The translations under genes and the position numbers were made by a program. Positions 1 to 6,128 of a stretch of DNA of 9,058 nucleotides are shown piece after piece. Where the stretch lies: contig CAYPOY010000215.1 in assembly GCA_964412395.1 (NCBI GenBank), positions 1 to 9,058 of the forward strand, given 5' to 3'. Positions within the stretch are counted from its first letter, which is position 1; every line of letters begins with the position of its first letter. Under the pieces are notes generated by a model that was not told where the DNA came from, did not search any database, and worked only from the letters and a program-made list of their open reading frames with translations. The DNA is from CAYPOY01 sp964412395. GTDB taxonomy: Bacteria; Chloroflexota; Anaerolineae; B4-G1.

Positions 1-61
1 CCCCCCATTGGGGGGGAGCCCCCCCCCTTCATCCCCCCCATTGGGGGGGAAAGAGGGGGGG
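1..61. repeat. G/C-tract palindromic repeat, two copies
   Basis: Two copies of a C6-7/ATT/G7 palindrome lie at 1-16 and 33-49. Further C-only and G-only runs at about 19-27 and 54-61 could pair with each other. On the minus strand the block reads through without a stop as Pro/Gly-rich codons, directly after the conserved MPPVCRAF stretch of the helicase. It therefore looks like an in-frame insertion. The left boundary is not visible. Confidence 0.7.
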
Positions 62-968
62 TAAAGGCACGGCAGACAGGGGGCATCGCCTGCGCCAGAC
101 GTTCCACCCGCCGCAGGTCCTCGGGCCGGTCGAGGACGGGCACCCAGACAGCACGGAAAGTCCCATTCTGGCGGGCTAGCGTGGTGCCCTGATCCTGTCG
201 AAGGGTGGGGGCGAACTGCTGCTGGGCCAGGAGTTCCAGCGCCAGTTTGCCCGCCAGCGACCAGAAGCGCAGGTCGGCGCCCAGTGCGACGCGGGGAGCC
301 AGGTCCTCCGGGCGCGGGAGGTCGTTCAGGAATGCCAGCGCAACCGGGGACGGAAGGGCCAGTCCGTCTACCCGCCAGAAGCCGAGGGACTCCGGCTCGT
401 CTGGCTCCTCCGCCAGGAAGTCACGGATGAGTTGGGGGCTGGGCTGGGGGATGTGGCTGCTCGCCGGCAGGTGGGCTAGTGCTCGTACTTCGTCTACATC
501 AGCAGGGATCAGGCCGGGCAGTGCATTGTGCAGGGCGGCGGGCGGCACGTGGAAGGGATGGAGTGGGATCCTGGGAGCGCGCCCCCGGCGTGGCGGCAGC
601 GGCTCTCCCTCGCCCCAGAGGAAGAGATGGCCTGGGGGATCGGGGAGCCAGGTAGCGTGGAGTACCTGCTGCCCCGGCAGGAGCACGAGATCGTCGTGCT
701 CGTATTTATTCCCAGATTCATCCTCAGCGCCATGTTCTTCTCCCGGTACTGGCCCCTCCGGCGGGCGCTCACGCTCCCACGCTGCCAACCGCTCCCGCAC
801 CTGGGCCAGCGAGGTTGGGCCGAAGCCGCGCAGGGCCAGGAGTTCCTCGTCGCTGCGAGCGATCAGCTCCTCCGGCGTGGTGATGCCGGCCTGCACCATC
901 GCGTTGCGGGCACGGGTGGGCAGGTCCAGCACGTCAATGGGATGAGTTGGGTTCAGGCCTGACTTCAT
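1..968 (-). CDS. SNF2-type helicase, N-terminal part, with alpha-CTD-like domain (partial)
   Basis: The frame is open from ATG at 968 to the left edge (322 codons, no stop), so the helicase motor itself lies outside the window. Residues about 9-64 resemble the C-terminal domain of RNA polymerase alpha, a helix-hairpin-helix fold: IDVLDLPTRARNAM, AGITTPEEL, LRGFGPTSL. After a charged linker (65-92), QVLHATWLP (101-109) and LFLWGE resemble the start of the accessory region that precedes the ATPase in many bacterial SNF2 proteins. RFWSLAGKLALELLAQQQF (about 234-252) and LAQAMPPVCRAF (291-302) are further typical stretches. By family these are ATP-driven DNA translocases; the target is unknown. 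No clear Shine-Dalgarno sequence precedes the ATG, and a 44-codon frame overlaps the start, so translational coupling is possible. Two repeat elements lie in frame (codons 255-261 and 303 onward). The helicase call rests on remembered motifs; the alpha-CTD resemblance is clear. Confidence 0.72.
   Translation of the reverse strand, partial: MKSGLNPTHPIDVLDLPTRARNAMVQAGITTPEELIARSDEELLALRGFGPTSLAQVRERLAAWERERPPEGPVPGEEHGAEDESGNKYEHDDLVLLPGQQVLHATWLPDPPGHLFLWGEGEPLPPRRGRAPRIPLHPFHVPPAALHNALPGLIPADVDEVRALAHLPASSHIPQPSPQLIRDFLAEEPDEPESLGFWRVDGLALPSPVALAFLNDLPRPEDLAPRVALGADLRFWSLAGKLALELLAQQQFAPTLRQDQGTTLARQNGTFRAVWVPVLDRPEDLRRVERLAQAMPPVCRAFTPPLSPPMGGMKGGGSPPMG
186..205 (-). repeat. Dispersed 20-base element, copy A
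   Basis: On the minus strand this reads CCCTTCGACA, then GGA, then TCAGGGC. It differs from the copy at 8932-8951 by one base. It sits inside the helicase frame and is translated as TLRQDQG (residues 255-261), in a stretch of the protein that otherwise looks conserved. Confidence 0.75.
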
Positions 969-1068
969 TCAACAATTCAAGAACCAGTTCGCCGGGAATC
1001 TCAGTGTCTTCGCCGGAACGGTGGGTGATGAAATCTTCGATCAACTGCGTGAATGTAGCATTGTCCAT
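934..1068 (-). CDS. Small open frame overlapping the helicase start
   Basis: A 44-codon frame starts at ATG 1068 and ends at TGA 936-934, overlapping the helicase start by 35 bases in another frame. The product begins MDNATFTQLIEDF and contains GELVLELLNEV; it is acidic and predicted helical. I recognise no family. No convincing ribosome binding site precedes the ATG. Its frame is not the one used by the beta-helix fragment that ends just upstream at 1074. It may be a short coupled leader protein, the tail of a deleted gene, or chance. The G/C-rich third positions and amphipathic composition mildly favour former coding sequence. Confidence 0.3.
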   Translation of the reverse strand: MDNATFTQLIEDFITHRSGEDTEIPGELVLELLNEVRPEPNSSH

Positions 1069-1073
1069 GTCAT

Positions 1074-1193
1074 CAGTCCGCTGCCTGCATCGCTGGCCTG
1101 ATTGTCGGCCACGACGTTGTTGGTCAGCGTGGTGTCGCTATCGTACAGATACAGCCCGCTGCCGCGGTCGGCGGTGTTGGAGACGATGGTATT
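1074..1193 (-). pseudogene. Fragment of a parallel beta-helix repeat protein
   Basis: Forty codons read without a stop as about two rungs of a right-handed beta-helix: NTIVSNTADRGSGLYLYD, then TTLTNNVVADNQ and GSGL. The asparagine ladder with N-x-A/V-x-N spacing and the repeated GSGL turn are hallmarks of these surface or secreted proteins, which include Pel-like and choice-of-anchor repeat proteins. No start codon, signal peptide or remaining rungs are present. Upstream it abuts the tail of a solute-binding protein fragment at base 1193. Downstream the frame runs into unrelated codons and stops about 13 codons later. It is a gene scrap left by deletion. The fold type is fairly sure; the exact family is not. 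Confidence 0.65.
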
Positions 1194-1443
1194 CCTGCGG
1201 CGTGGAGTTGCCGAAGGGCCTCGTTTACTTGGCGGCGAAGCACATCATCGCCCTGCTGTACAGCGATGGCGATATCCTCGTTATCCCCAAGGTCACGTAG
1301 GGACGCGTAAAATCTATCACCTCTTCGCGCTCAGGGGTCACGGTCAATGTGTCTATGATCGCATCGTACTCCCCAGCTATCAGTCCATCGAAGATGCCGT
1401 CCCACGGTACTCGGCTGTAGACGACAGTGACACTTACTTCTGC
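1193..1443 (-). pseudogene. ABC transporter substrate-binding protein (family 3), internally deleted
   Basis: Two reading frames encode two parts of one family 3 solute-binding protein. Bases 1443-1285 give PWDGIFDGLIAGEYDAII, then TLTVTPEREEVIDFTRPY, the classic centre of amino-acid-binding proteins. From 1285 to 1193 the frame changes to DNEDIAIAVQQGDD, then LRRQVNEALRQLHAAG, the classic C-terminus (iAV-kgd-L-vN-aL). In intact members roughly 90-100 residues separate these blocks, so a deletion plus frameshift joins them near 1285. The N-terminal part with its signal peptide is also absent. The fragment begins inside the stop region of the upstream coiled-coil gene (TAA 1436-1434). It cannot make a functional periplasmic binding protein. 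Confidence 0.8.
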
Positions 1444-2381
1444 CTACCAGTCTTGCTGTGTGCCTGCAGCACCTCCAACCACCTCGCTATGTCCACTGAA
1501 CCATTCGTGGCAGTCAACACCTGTTCCCGCCGCGCCAGTGTCTCGGCCTCGTCCGTCCACTTTTCACCGGCCGCTACCGGCACAGCCTTCAGCCCGGTCT
1601 GTCGCAGCACTTCTGCCTGCCTGGACGCCCGCTCCACGTCCCCCTTGTCCACCAGCCAGGAGGCCTCTAGCACCAGCACTACCTCGGTCTCTGTTTCCCG
1701 CACCTTGCCGCCCCAGAACAGGTCGGCGTTCAGCGCGTCGCCCCACTCTCGTTCACTGATGTGTCCTTCCTTGTAGGCAGCGTAGAGCATATCGGCCACC
1801 TGTTGCGTGGCATTGTGGCCTCTGGTGAGCACACGTCCAAAGAAGGCATTGGCCCGGCTGCGGTAGCGCTCCTCGCATGCAATGCCTTTCAATTTGCCGA
1901 CGTCCCGCCAGATGTGCTCCTGGTTGGCGGCGATGCGATCCAGACTGGCGGCGACGCGATCCATCCGCTTGGTGAGGCGGGTCAGTGCCTCCTGCATTCG
2001 CTCCTGGTTGGCGGCGATTCGGTCCACCCGCTCGGTGAGGCGGGCCAGTGCTTCTTCCGTTCGCTCCTGACGCTCGGCGAGGCGGACCAGTGCTTTTTCC
2101 GTTCGCTCCTGACGCTCGGTGAGGCGGGCCAGTGCTTTTTCCGTTCGCTCCTGACGCTCGGCAAGGCGGGTCAGTGCTTCTTCCGTTCGCTCCTGACGCT
2201 TGGCAAGGCGGGCTAGCGCTTCTTCTGTTCGCTGCTGGGCGGTCGCCAACTCCTGCACGATACGCGGCAAGTCCAGCACGTCCTGCGTAAACAGCACCCG
2301 CCGCATTTCGGCTCGCCATCCAGGGCGTTCCTCCAGAAGATGTATCAGGTCGTAAAATTCCAACGTGGTGACAGTCACCAT
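1434..2381 (-). CDS. Coiled-coil protein with PD-(D/E)XK nuclease-like C-terminal domain
   Basis: This 315-residue protein has three parts. Residues 1-45 are a helical head (EFYDLIHLLEERPGW). Residues about 46-158 form a long coiled coil with four exact-length 14-residue units (56-111) of the type LARLAERQERTEEA. Residues about 170-300 are an alpha/beta domain resembling PD-(D/E)XK folds: NADLFW supplies a candidate acidic residue (Asp220) and EVVLVLEASW supplies Glu239. The expected lysine is a serine (Ser241), followed by helix DVERASRQAEVLR and strand AVPVAAGEK. From memory, DUF3782-like relatives in Chloroflexota and cyanobacteria also show E-x-S, so activity is doubtful. There is no signal peptide, so it is probably cytoplasmic. 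A promoter lies at 2447-2475. Biological role is unknown. A shorter protein of similar plan lies at 6792-7571. Confidence 0.85.
   Translation of the reverse strand: MVTVTTLEFYDLIHLLEERPGWRAEMRRVLFTQDVLDLPRIVQELATAQQRTEEALARLAKRQERTEEALTRLAERQERTEKALARLTERQERTEKALVRLAERQERTEEALARLTERVDRIAANQERMQEALTRLTKRMDRVAASLDRIAANQEHIWRDVGKLKGIACEERYRSRANAFFGRVLTRGHNATQQVADMLYAAYKEGHISEREWGDALNADLFWGGKVRETETEVVLVLEASWLVDKGDVERASRQAEVLRQTGLKAVPVAAGEKWTDEAETLARREQVLTATNGSVDIARWLEVLQAHSKTGRQK
2049..2216 (-). repeat. Four tandem 42-base units encoding 14-residue heptad pairs
   Basis: Codons 56-111 of the coiled-coil gene are four units of 14 codons, each reading L-x-R-L-x-(E/K)-R-Q-E-R-T-E-(E/K)-A. The DNA copies are close to identical (a shared core CGTTCGCTCCTGACGCT appears on the plus strand). 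This suggests recent unit duplication, and the copy number may vary between strains. Diverged units continue on both sides. Confidence 0.9.
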
Positions 2382-2390
2382 TTCCTCCTT
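2382..2390 (-). promoter_or_regulatory. Ribosome binding site very close to the start
   Basis: AAGGAGGAA directly precedes ATG at 2381, leaving only 2 bases between AGGAGG and the ATG. The second codon is GTG (2378), which would sit at a 5-base spacing. Initiation may therefore occur at either codon, with a one-residue difference. Confidence 0.6.
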
Positions 2391-2446
2391 CGCTCACGAC
2401 CAGCACAAGCCTCGCAGAGATGTACCTCGCGTATGCCCGCAGGGCC

Positions 2447-2475
2447 AGTATACCACAGAGTACACGGCTTTTCAA
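2447..2475 (-). promoter_or_regulatory. Sigma-70-type promoter for the coiled-coil gene
   Basis: On the minus strand TTGAAA (2475-2470) and TATACT (2452-2447) are separated by exactly 17 bases. Each box matches the consensus at five and five of six positions respectively. The predicted transcript starts about 60 bases before ATG 2381. It lies between the tryptophanase stop and this gene, so the gene can be expressed independently of the upstream operon. Confidence 0.6.
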
Positions 2476-2491
2476 ACGGCTATCGGCTAAT

Positions 2492-3868
2492 CTACAACGG
2501 CTCAAACCGCGCCGTGAAGTGGCGCAGGAGAGGCGGCGCGTAAGTATAGCGCATCCCGCGAATCTCGTCGCGCTTCTCGTAAATCTGCCGGCAGGTCTCC
2601 ACCACGTAGTCCAGGTGTGCCTGGGTGTAGACACGACGGGGGATCGCCAATCGCACCAACTCCAGCGCCGGGTAGACCGTCTCGCCAGTCTCCGGGTCCT
2701 CGCAGGCGAACGCCACGCTCCCCATCTCCACCCCACGAATGCCGCCCTCCAGGTACAGCGCGCAGGTGAGTGCCTGACCGGGCAGTTCGCGCTGCGGGAT
2801 GTGCGGCAGGAAACGCTTGACGTCCGGGTAGACCGCGTGACCGCCGGGTGGCTCCAGGATGGGGATGCCCTCCTCCACCAGCCGGTCGGCCAGGTAGCGG
2901 GTGTGGGCGATGCGGTAGGCCAGATACTGCTCGTCCAATCCCTCCCATAGCCCCCGCGCAATCGCCTCCAGGTCGCGTCCGGCCAGCCCGCCGTAGGTGG
3001 GGAACCCCTCGCACAGGATCAACTCCTGGCGCACGCGTTGGTACAACGCTTCGTCGTTCATCGCCAGGAAGCCGCCGATGTTGACCAGCGCGTCCTTCTT
3101 GGCCGACATCGTGCAGCCGTCGGCGTAGGAGAACATCTCGCGGGCGATCTCGACGACGGGCCTCTCGGCGTAGCCGGACTCGCGCAACTTGATGAAGTAA
3201 GCGTTCTCGGCATAGCGGCAAGCGTCGAGGAAAAGAGGAATGCCGTACTGGTGAAGCACCTGGCTGGTGGCGTGGATGTTGGCCATCGAAACCGGCTGGC
3301 CACCGCCGGCGTTGTTCGTCACCGTCAGCATCCCCAGCGGGATGTTCTCCGGCCCCACCTGCTTGATGAATGCTTCCAGTTTCTTGACGTCTACGTTTCC
3401 TTTGAAAGGCGCGTAGCTGGTGGGGTCGAGGCCTTCTTCGACCAACAGGTTGACCGGCTCTCCGCCCCGGGCGATGACGTTGGCCTGGGTGGTGTCGAAG
3501 TGCATATTGCTGGGCACCGATTGGCCCGGTTTGACCGTGCAGGCGAAGAGGATGTTCTCGGCGGCACGGCCCTGGTGGGTGGGCACAAAGTAGCGAAAGC
3601 CGGTGATGGATTCGATCGCTTCCTCCAGATTGAAGAAATTGCGGCAGCTGGCGTAACTCTCATCGCCGAGCATCATCCCGGCCCACTGGCTGTCGGACAT
3701 CGCCGCCGTGCCCGAATCGGTCAGCAGGTCAATGTAAATGTCCTCGGCCCGCACGGCGAAGAGGTTGTAGCCGGCCCGCCGCAGGATCTCATCCCGCTCG
3801 GCGTAGGTGGTCTGGCGGATGGGCTCGACGACTTTGATCTTGAACGGTTCAACTGGAAACTTGGCCAT
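2492..3868 (-). CDS. tnaA: Tryptophanase (PLP-dependent beta-eliminating lyase)
   Basis: The 458-residue product matches the tryptophanase/tyrosine phenol-lyase family over its full length. Tryptophanase converts L-tryptophan to indole, pyruvate and ammonia in the cytoplasm as a tetramer. Visible family features are IYIDLLTDSGT (44-54), catalytic Tyr72 in GDESY, THQGR (97-101), Asp215 and Arg218 in LDACR, the PLP lysine Lys258 in MSAKKDA, FPTYGGLAGRD (289-299) and IPRRVYT. Three positions separate the two enzymes, and all favour tryptophanase: Asp125 in FDTTQ (Thr in tyrosine phenol-lyase), Met382 in VEMGS (Arg in tyrosine phenol-lyase) and His450 in LRHFTAR (Phe in tyrosine phenol-lyase). 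The start follows AGGAG (3879-3875) at 6 bases. It lies 22 bases after the acyl-CoA synthetase stop, so the pair should be cotranscribed. No TnaC-like leader is seen in that short gap. Confidence 0.93.
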   Translation of the reverse strand: MAKFPVEPFKIKVVEPIRQTTYAERDEILRRAGYNLFAVRAEDIYIDLLTDSGTAAMSDSQWAGMMLGDESYASCRNFFNLEEAIESITGFRYFVPTHQGRAAENILFACTVKPGQSVPSNMHFDTTQANVIARGGEPVNLLVEEGLDPTSYAPFKGNVDVKKLEAFIKQVGPENIPLGMLTVTNNAGGGQPVSMANIHATSQVLHQYGIPLFLDACRYAENAYFIKLRESGYAERPVVEIAREMFSYADGCTMSAKKDALVNIGGFLAMNDEALYQRVRQELILCEGFPTYGGLAGRDLEAIARGLWEGLDEQYLAYRIAHTRYLADRLVEEGIPILEPPGGHAVYPDVKRFLPHIPQRELPGQALTCALYLEGGIRGVEMGSVAFACEDPETGETVYPALELVRLAIPRRVYTQAHLDYVVETCRQIYEKRDEIRGMRYTYAPPLLRHFTARFEPL

Positions 3869-3890
3869 TTTGTACTCCTTTCATAATGTC

Positions 3891-6008
3891 TTATTTCTTC
3901 AGGCCATCGTGTCCCAGCACGATGCGCACATCCACCGCCCAGGCTCCCTCCCCGGCCGGGCCCACGATCAGCGGGTTCAGGTCCACCTCTGCTATCTGAG
4001 GCAAATCCACCATCAACTGGGCCACCCGGAGCAGCGCCTCGACTACGGCGTCCAGGTCCCCTGGGGGTTGGCCGCGCACCCCCGCCAGCAGCCGTCCCGC
4101 TGCCGTCTCCGCTACCATCTCCCGCGCCTCCGCCGCGCTCAGTGGAGCCAACCGGAAGGCCACGTCCTGCAGTACCTCCACGGTTGCCCCGCCCAGGCCG
4201 AACATCACCAGCGGGCCAAACTGCACGTCCCGCTGCGCCCCCACGATGACCTCCAGCCCCTCCGGTGCCATCCGTTGGACGAACCCCTGCTCCCCTTCGA
4301 CATCGCTCAGGGCAGGCCCCGGCCCCACCATCTGCGCAAACGCCGCACGCACCGCCTCTGCATCCTCCAGGCCCAGCGCCACGCCGCCCACATCCGCCTT
4401 GTGCACCACTCCCGGCGCGACTCGCTTGAGGGCCACCGGGTAGCCGAGTCGCTCTGCCAGTGCCACGGCCTCGTCAGTCGTCGCCGCCAGGCCGGAGGGA
4501 GGCACTGAGAGGCCGTAGGCGACCGCCATCTCCGCCCCCGCCTGCGAGTCCAGAATGCTCTGCCCGGCAGATCGGGACGCCTCTGCCAGTCCCAGCGCCC
4601 GCTCCCGATCCGCCCCTATCACTGGCTTCGGGTCAGAGGTAGGCCGCACCCGAATGTGCCCGTACCGCCACAGCGCCCCCAGGCCGAGGGCGGCGCGGGC
4701 AGGGGTCAGGTAGTGGGGAACGTCGTGGGCGTGGAGGGCACGGGCGGCGGCGCGGATGCCGCCCCCGCCGGAGATACAGCAGACCACCGGCTTTTTGACT
4801 CCTTCGGCCGACCTCCCCACCGCCACCGCCACGTCGTGGGGCGGCATGATTGCCTGGGGAACGAAGACCACCATCACTCCCTCCACCTCGGGGGCTTCCA
4901 GCAGCACCTCCAACGCCGCTGTGTAGTGACCAGGCTGGGGGCCGCCGAGCATATCCACCGGGTTGCCGACCATAGCGCCCGGCGGGCAGACCTCTCGCAA
5001 CTGCGCCAGCGTCTCTTCCGAGAAATTGGCCAGCCGCAGCCCCTGGCGGTCCAGCGTGTCCGCCCCCACCGCCGCCGGGCCACCCGCGTTGGTCAGGATT
5101 GCCATCCGTGGCCCCGGTGGAGGCTGACGGTAGGCCAGTCCGATGGCCGCGTCCACCAGTTCCTCCAGGTTCTCCACCGGGATTGCCCCGGCCCGGCGGC
5201 AGGCGGCCTGGAAGGCCTGGTCCGCTCCCGCCAGTGCCCCCGTGTGAGAGGCCACCGCCCGGGTCCCGCTGGGGGTACGCCCGGCCTTGAGCACCACCAG
5301 AGGCTTGTGCGGGGTCAGCCGACGGGCCGCCTCGACGAAGCGGCGCCCGTCGGGCAAACCCTCGATGTAAGCGGCCACGACCTGGGTGTGGGGGTCGGCC
5401 GCCAGCGAGTCCAGCGCGTCCGCCATGTCCACGTCCGCCTGGTTACCCAGGCTGATGATGCGGGAGAAGCCGACGCCTACCGCGCTGGCCCAGTCCATCG
5501 TGCCGCCGCAGACCGCGCCGGAGTGGGAAACGAAGCCGATGACCCCTTGGCCTGGCATGGTGCGGACGAAAGTGGTATCAATGGGAGCGTAGGTGTCTAT
5601 GACGCCGACGCAGTTGGGGCCGATAAGGCGCATCCCATACCGGCGAGCCACCTCCCGCAGTTGCGCCTCCCGCTCCCGCCCCCCGGCTCCCAGTTCGGCA
5701 AAGCCTGAGGCGATAAGGACTGCAGCGCGGATACCCCGTTGACCGCACTCCTCCAGCGCCCCCACCGTCCGCTCTGCGGAAAGGATGATGACCGCCAGGT
5801 CCATCGGGTCGGGCACCTCCGCCACGCCAGTATAGACCTGCAGCCCCACCATCTCCCCGCCTCTGGGGTTGACCGGATAGACAGGGCCACGGTAGCCGTG
5901 GGTGACCAGGTTGCACAGCACCCCGTAGCTCAGTTTGGCCGGGTTGCTGCTGGCGCCGATGACCGCGACCCCGCGAGGGTAAAAGAAGGGTTGCAGTGGG
6001 TCCGTCAT
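3891..6008 (-). CDS. ADP-forming acyl-CoA/acetyl-CoA synthetase, fused alpha-beta
   Basis: This 705-residue cytoplasmic enzyme should convert an acyl-CoA plus ADP and phosphate to the free acid, CoA and ATP. Domain order is a CoA-binding Rossmann domain (about 5-135; GVAVIGASSNPAKLSYG, LIGPNCVG), a succinyl-CoA-ligase-like region (about 150-450) with phosphorylated His255 in ASHTGALAG, and a C-terminal ATP-grasp domain (about 485-705). The ATP-grasp part shows VVHKADVGGVALGL with the second histidine His536, FGLGG (603-607) and EVDLNPLIV (674-682). No acetyltransferase domain is attached, which argues against a Pat-type regulator. The start was chosen at MTDPLQPFF because AAGGAG lies 6 bases upstream; the longer frame to 6059 runs into a repeat. 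ALSDVEGE (566-573) is encoded by a dispersed repeat. Cotranscription with tryptophanase suggests ATP recovery during amino-acid fermentation. The acyl substrate cannot be read from the sequence. Confidence 0.9.
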   Translation of the reverse strand: MTDPLQPFFYPRGVAVIGASSNPAKLSYGVLCNLVTHGYRGPVYPVNPRGGEMVGLQVYTGVAEVPDPMDLAVIILSAERTVGALEECGQRGIRAAVLIASGFAELGAGGREREAQLREVARRYGMRLIGPNCVGVIDTYAPIDTTFVRTMPGQGVIGFVSHSGAVCGGTMDWASAVGVGFSRIISLGNQADVDMADALDSLAADPHTQVVAAYIEGLPDGRRFVEAARRLTPHKPLVVLKAGRTPSGTRAVASHTGALAGADQAFQAACRRAGAIPVENLEELVDAAIGLAYRQPPPGPRMAILTNAGGPAAVGADTLDRQGLRLANFSEETLAQLREVCPPGAMVGNPVDMLGGPQPGHYTAALEVLLEAPEVEGVMVVFVPQAIMPPHDVAVAVGRSAEGVKKPVVCCISGGGGIRAAARALHAHDVPHYLTPARAALGLGALWRYGHIRVRPTSDPKPVIGADRERALGLAEASRSAGQSILDSQAGAEMAVAYGLSVPPSGLAATTDEAVALAERLGYPVALKRVAPGVVHKADVGGVALGLEDAEAVRAAFAQMVGPGPALSDVEGEQGFVQRMAPEGLEVIVGAQRDVQFGPLVMFGLGGATVEVLQDVAFRLAPLSAAEAREMVAETAAGRLLAGVRGQPPGDLDAVVEALLRVAQLMVDLPQIAEVDLNPLIVGPAGEGAWAVDVRIVLGHDGLKK
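4293..4313 (+). repeat. Dispersed element, copy B
   Basis: CCCTTCGACA, then TCGC, then TCAGGGC: one base longer than the other copies in the middle. It lies inside the acyl-CoA synthetase and is read from the opposite strand as ALSDVEGE. It sits in the variable stretch just before the GFVQRM strand of the ATP-grasp domain. Confidence 0.7.
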
Positions 6009-6014
6009 GTCTGT

Positions 6015-6020
6015 CTCCTT
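6015..6020 (-). promoter_or_regulatory. Ribosome binding site deciding the acyl-CoA synthetase start
   Basis: AAGGAG on the minus strand, 6 bases before ATG 6008. This is the only good site and rules against the in-frame ATG at 6059, 17 codons upstream, which lies within the heptamer repeat. Confidence 0.8.
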
Positions 6021-6041
6021 GAAACTGTGGTATACTTTAGG

Positions 6042-6084
6042 GAGTAGGGAGTAAGCCATCAGCGACGTTCCTTACTCCCTATTC
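6042..6084. repeat. Inverted repeat built on a GGGAGTA heptamer
   Basis: TAGGGAGTAAG (6045-6055) and CTTACTCCCTA (6071-6081) are perfect 11-base inverted arms with a 15-base loop. The pairing extends to 6042 and 6084 with one G-T mismatch. The left arm contains GGGAGTA twice in tandem. The element lies between the divergent acyl-CoA synthetase and epimerase remnant. It could fold in RNA from either strand, but no U-run follows that would make a clear terminator. It may simply be a short repetitive element. Confidence 0.7.
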
Positions 6085-6128
6085 ATGATACACCGAAACG
6101 GCCACTTTTGTCCAATCGAGGAATGATG

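Noticed and set aside
205..962. Long plus-strand open frames at the left end (205-945 and 528-962)
   Set aside because: They are low-complexity Ser/Arg/Pro or mixed translations antisense to the helicase frame, which has recognisable domains and runs open to the edge.
1981..2230. Regular 42-base repeats that might suggest a CRISPR array
   Set aside because: The units are directly adjacent without unique spacers and encode a clean coiled-coil repeat.
1..2381. A defence island formed by the nuclease-like protein and the SNF2 helicase
   Set aside because: The two genes are separated by about 470 bases of mostly gene debris and no other defence component is visible, so the grouping is not supported.
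1753..2961. A 402-codon minus-strand open frame spanning the coiled-coil gene and the end of tryptophanase
   Set aside because: It is an off-frame shadow of two well-recognised genes, rich in Ser/Arg/Pro/Trp, and crosses the intergenic promoter.
3038..3886. A 282-codon plus-strand open frame
   Set aside because: It is antisense to tryptophanase, whose full-length match is unambiguous; the antisense translation has no family features.
4656..5708. A 350-codon plus-strand open frame
   Set aside because: It is antisense to the acyl-CoA synthetase; Gly/Arg/His-rich composition is typical of reading GC-rich genes backwards.
6019..6036. TTGAAA and TATACT on the plus strand as a promoter for the epimerase remnant
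   Set aside because: The boxes are only 6 bases apart, far too close for a sigma-70 promoter.
6009..6059. An upstream start for the acyl-CoA synthetase at 6059
   Set aside because: The extra 17 codons fall in the heptamer repeat and lack a ribosome binding site, while AAGGAG stands 6 bases before 6008.
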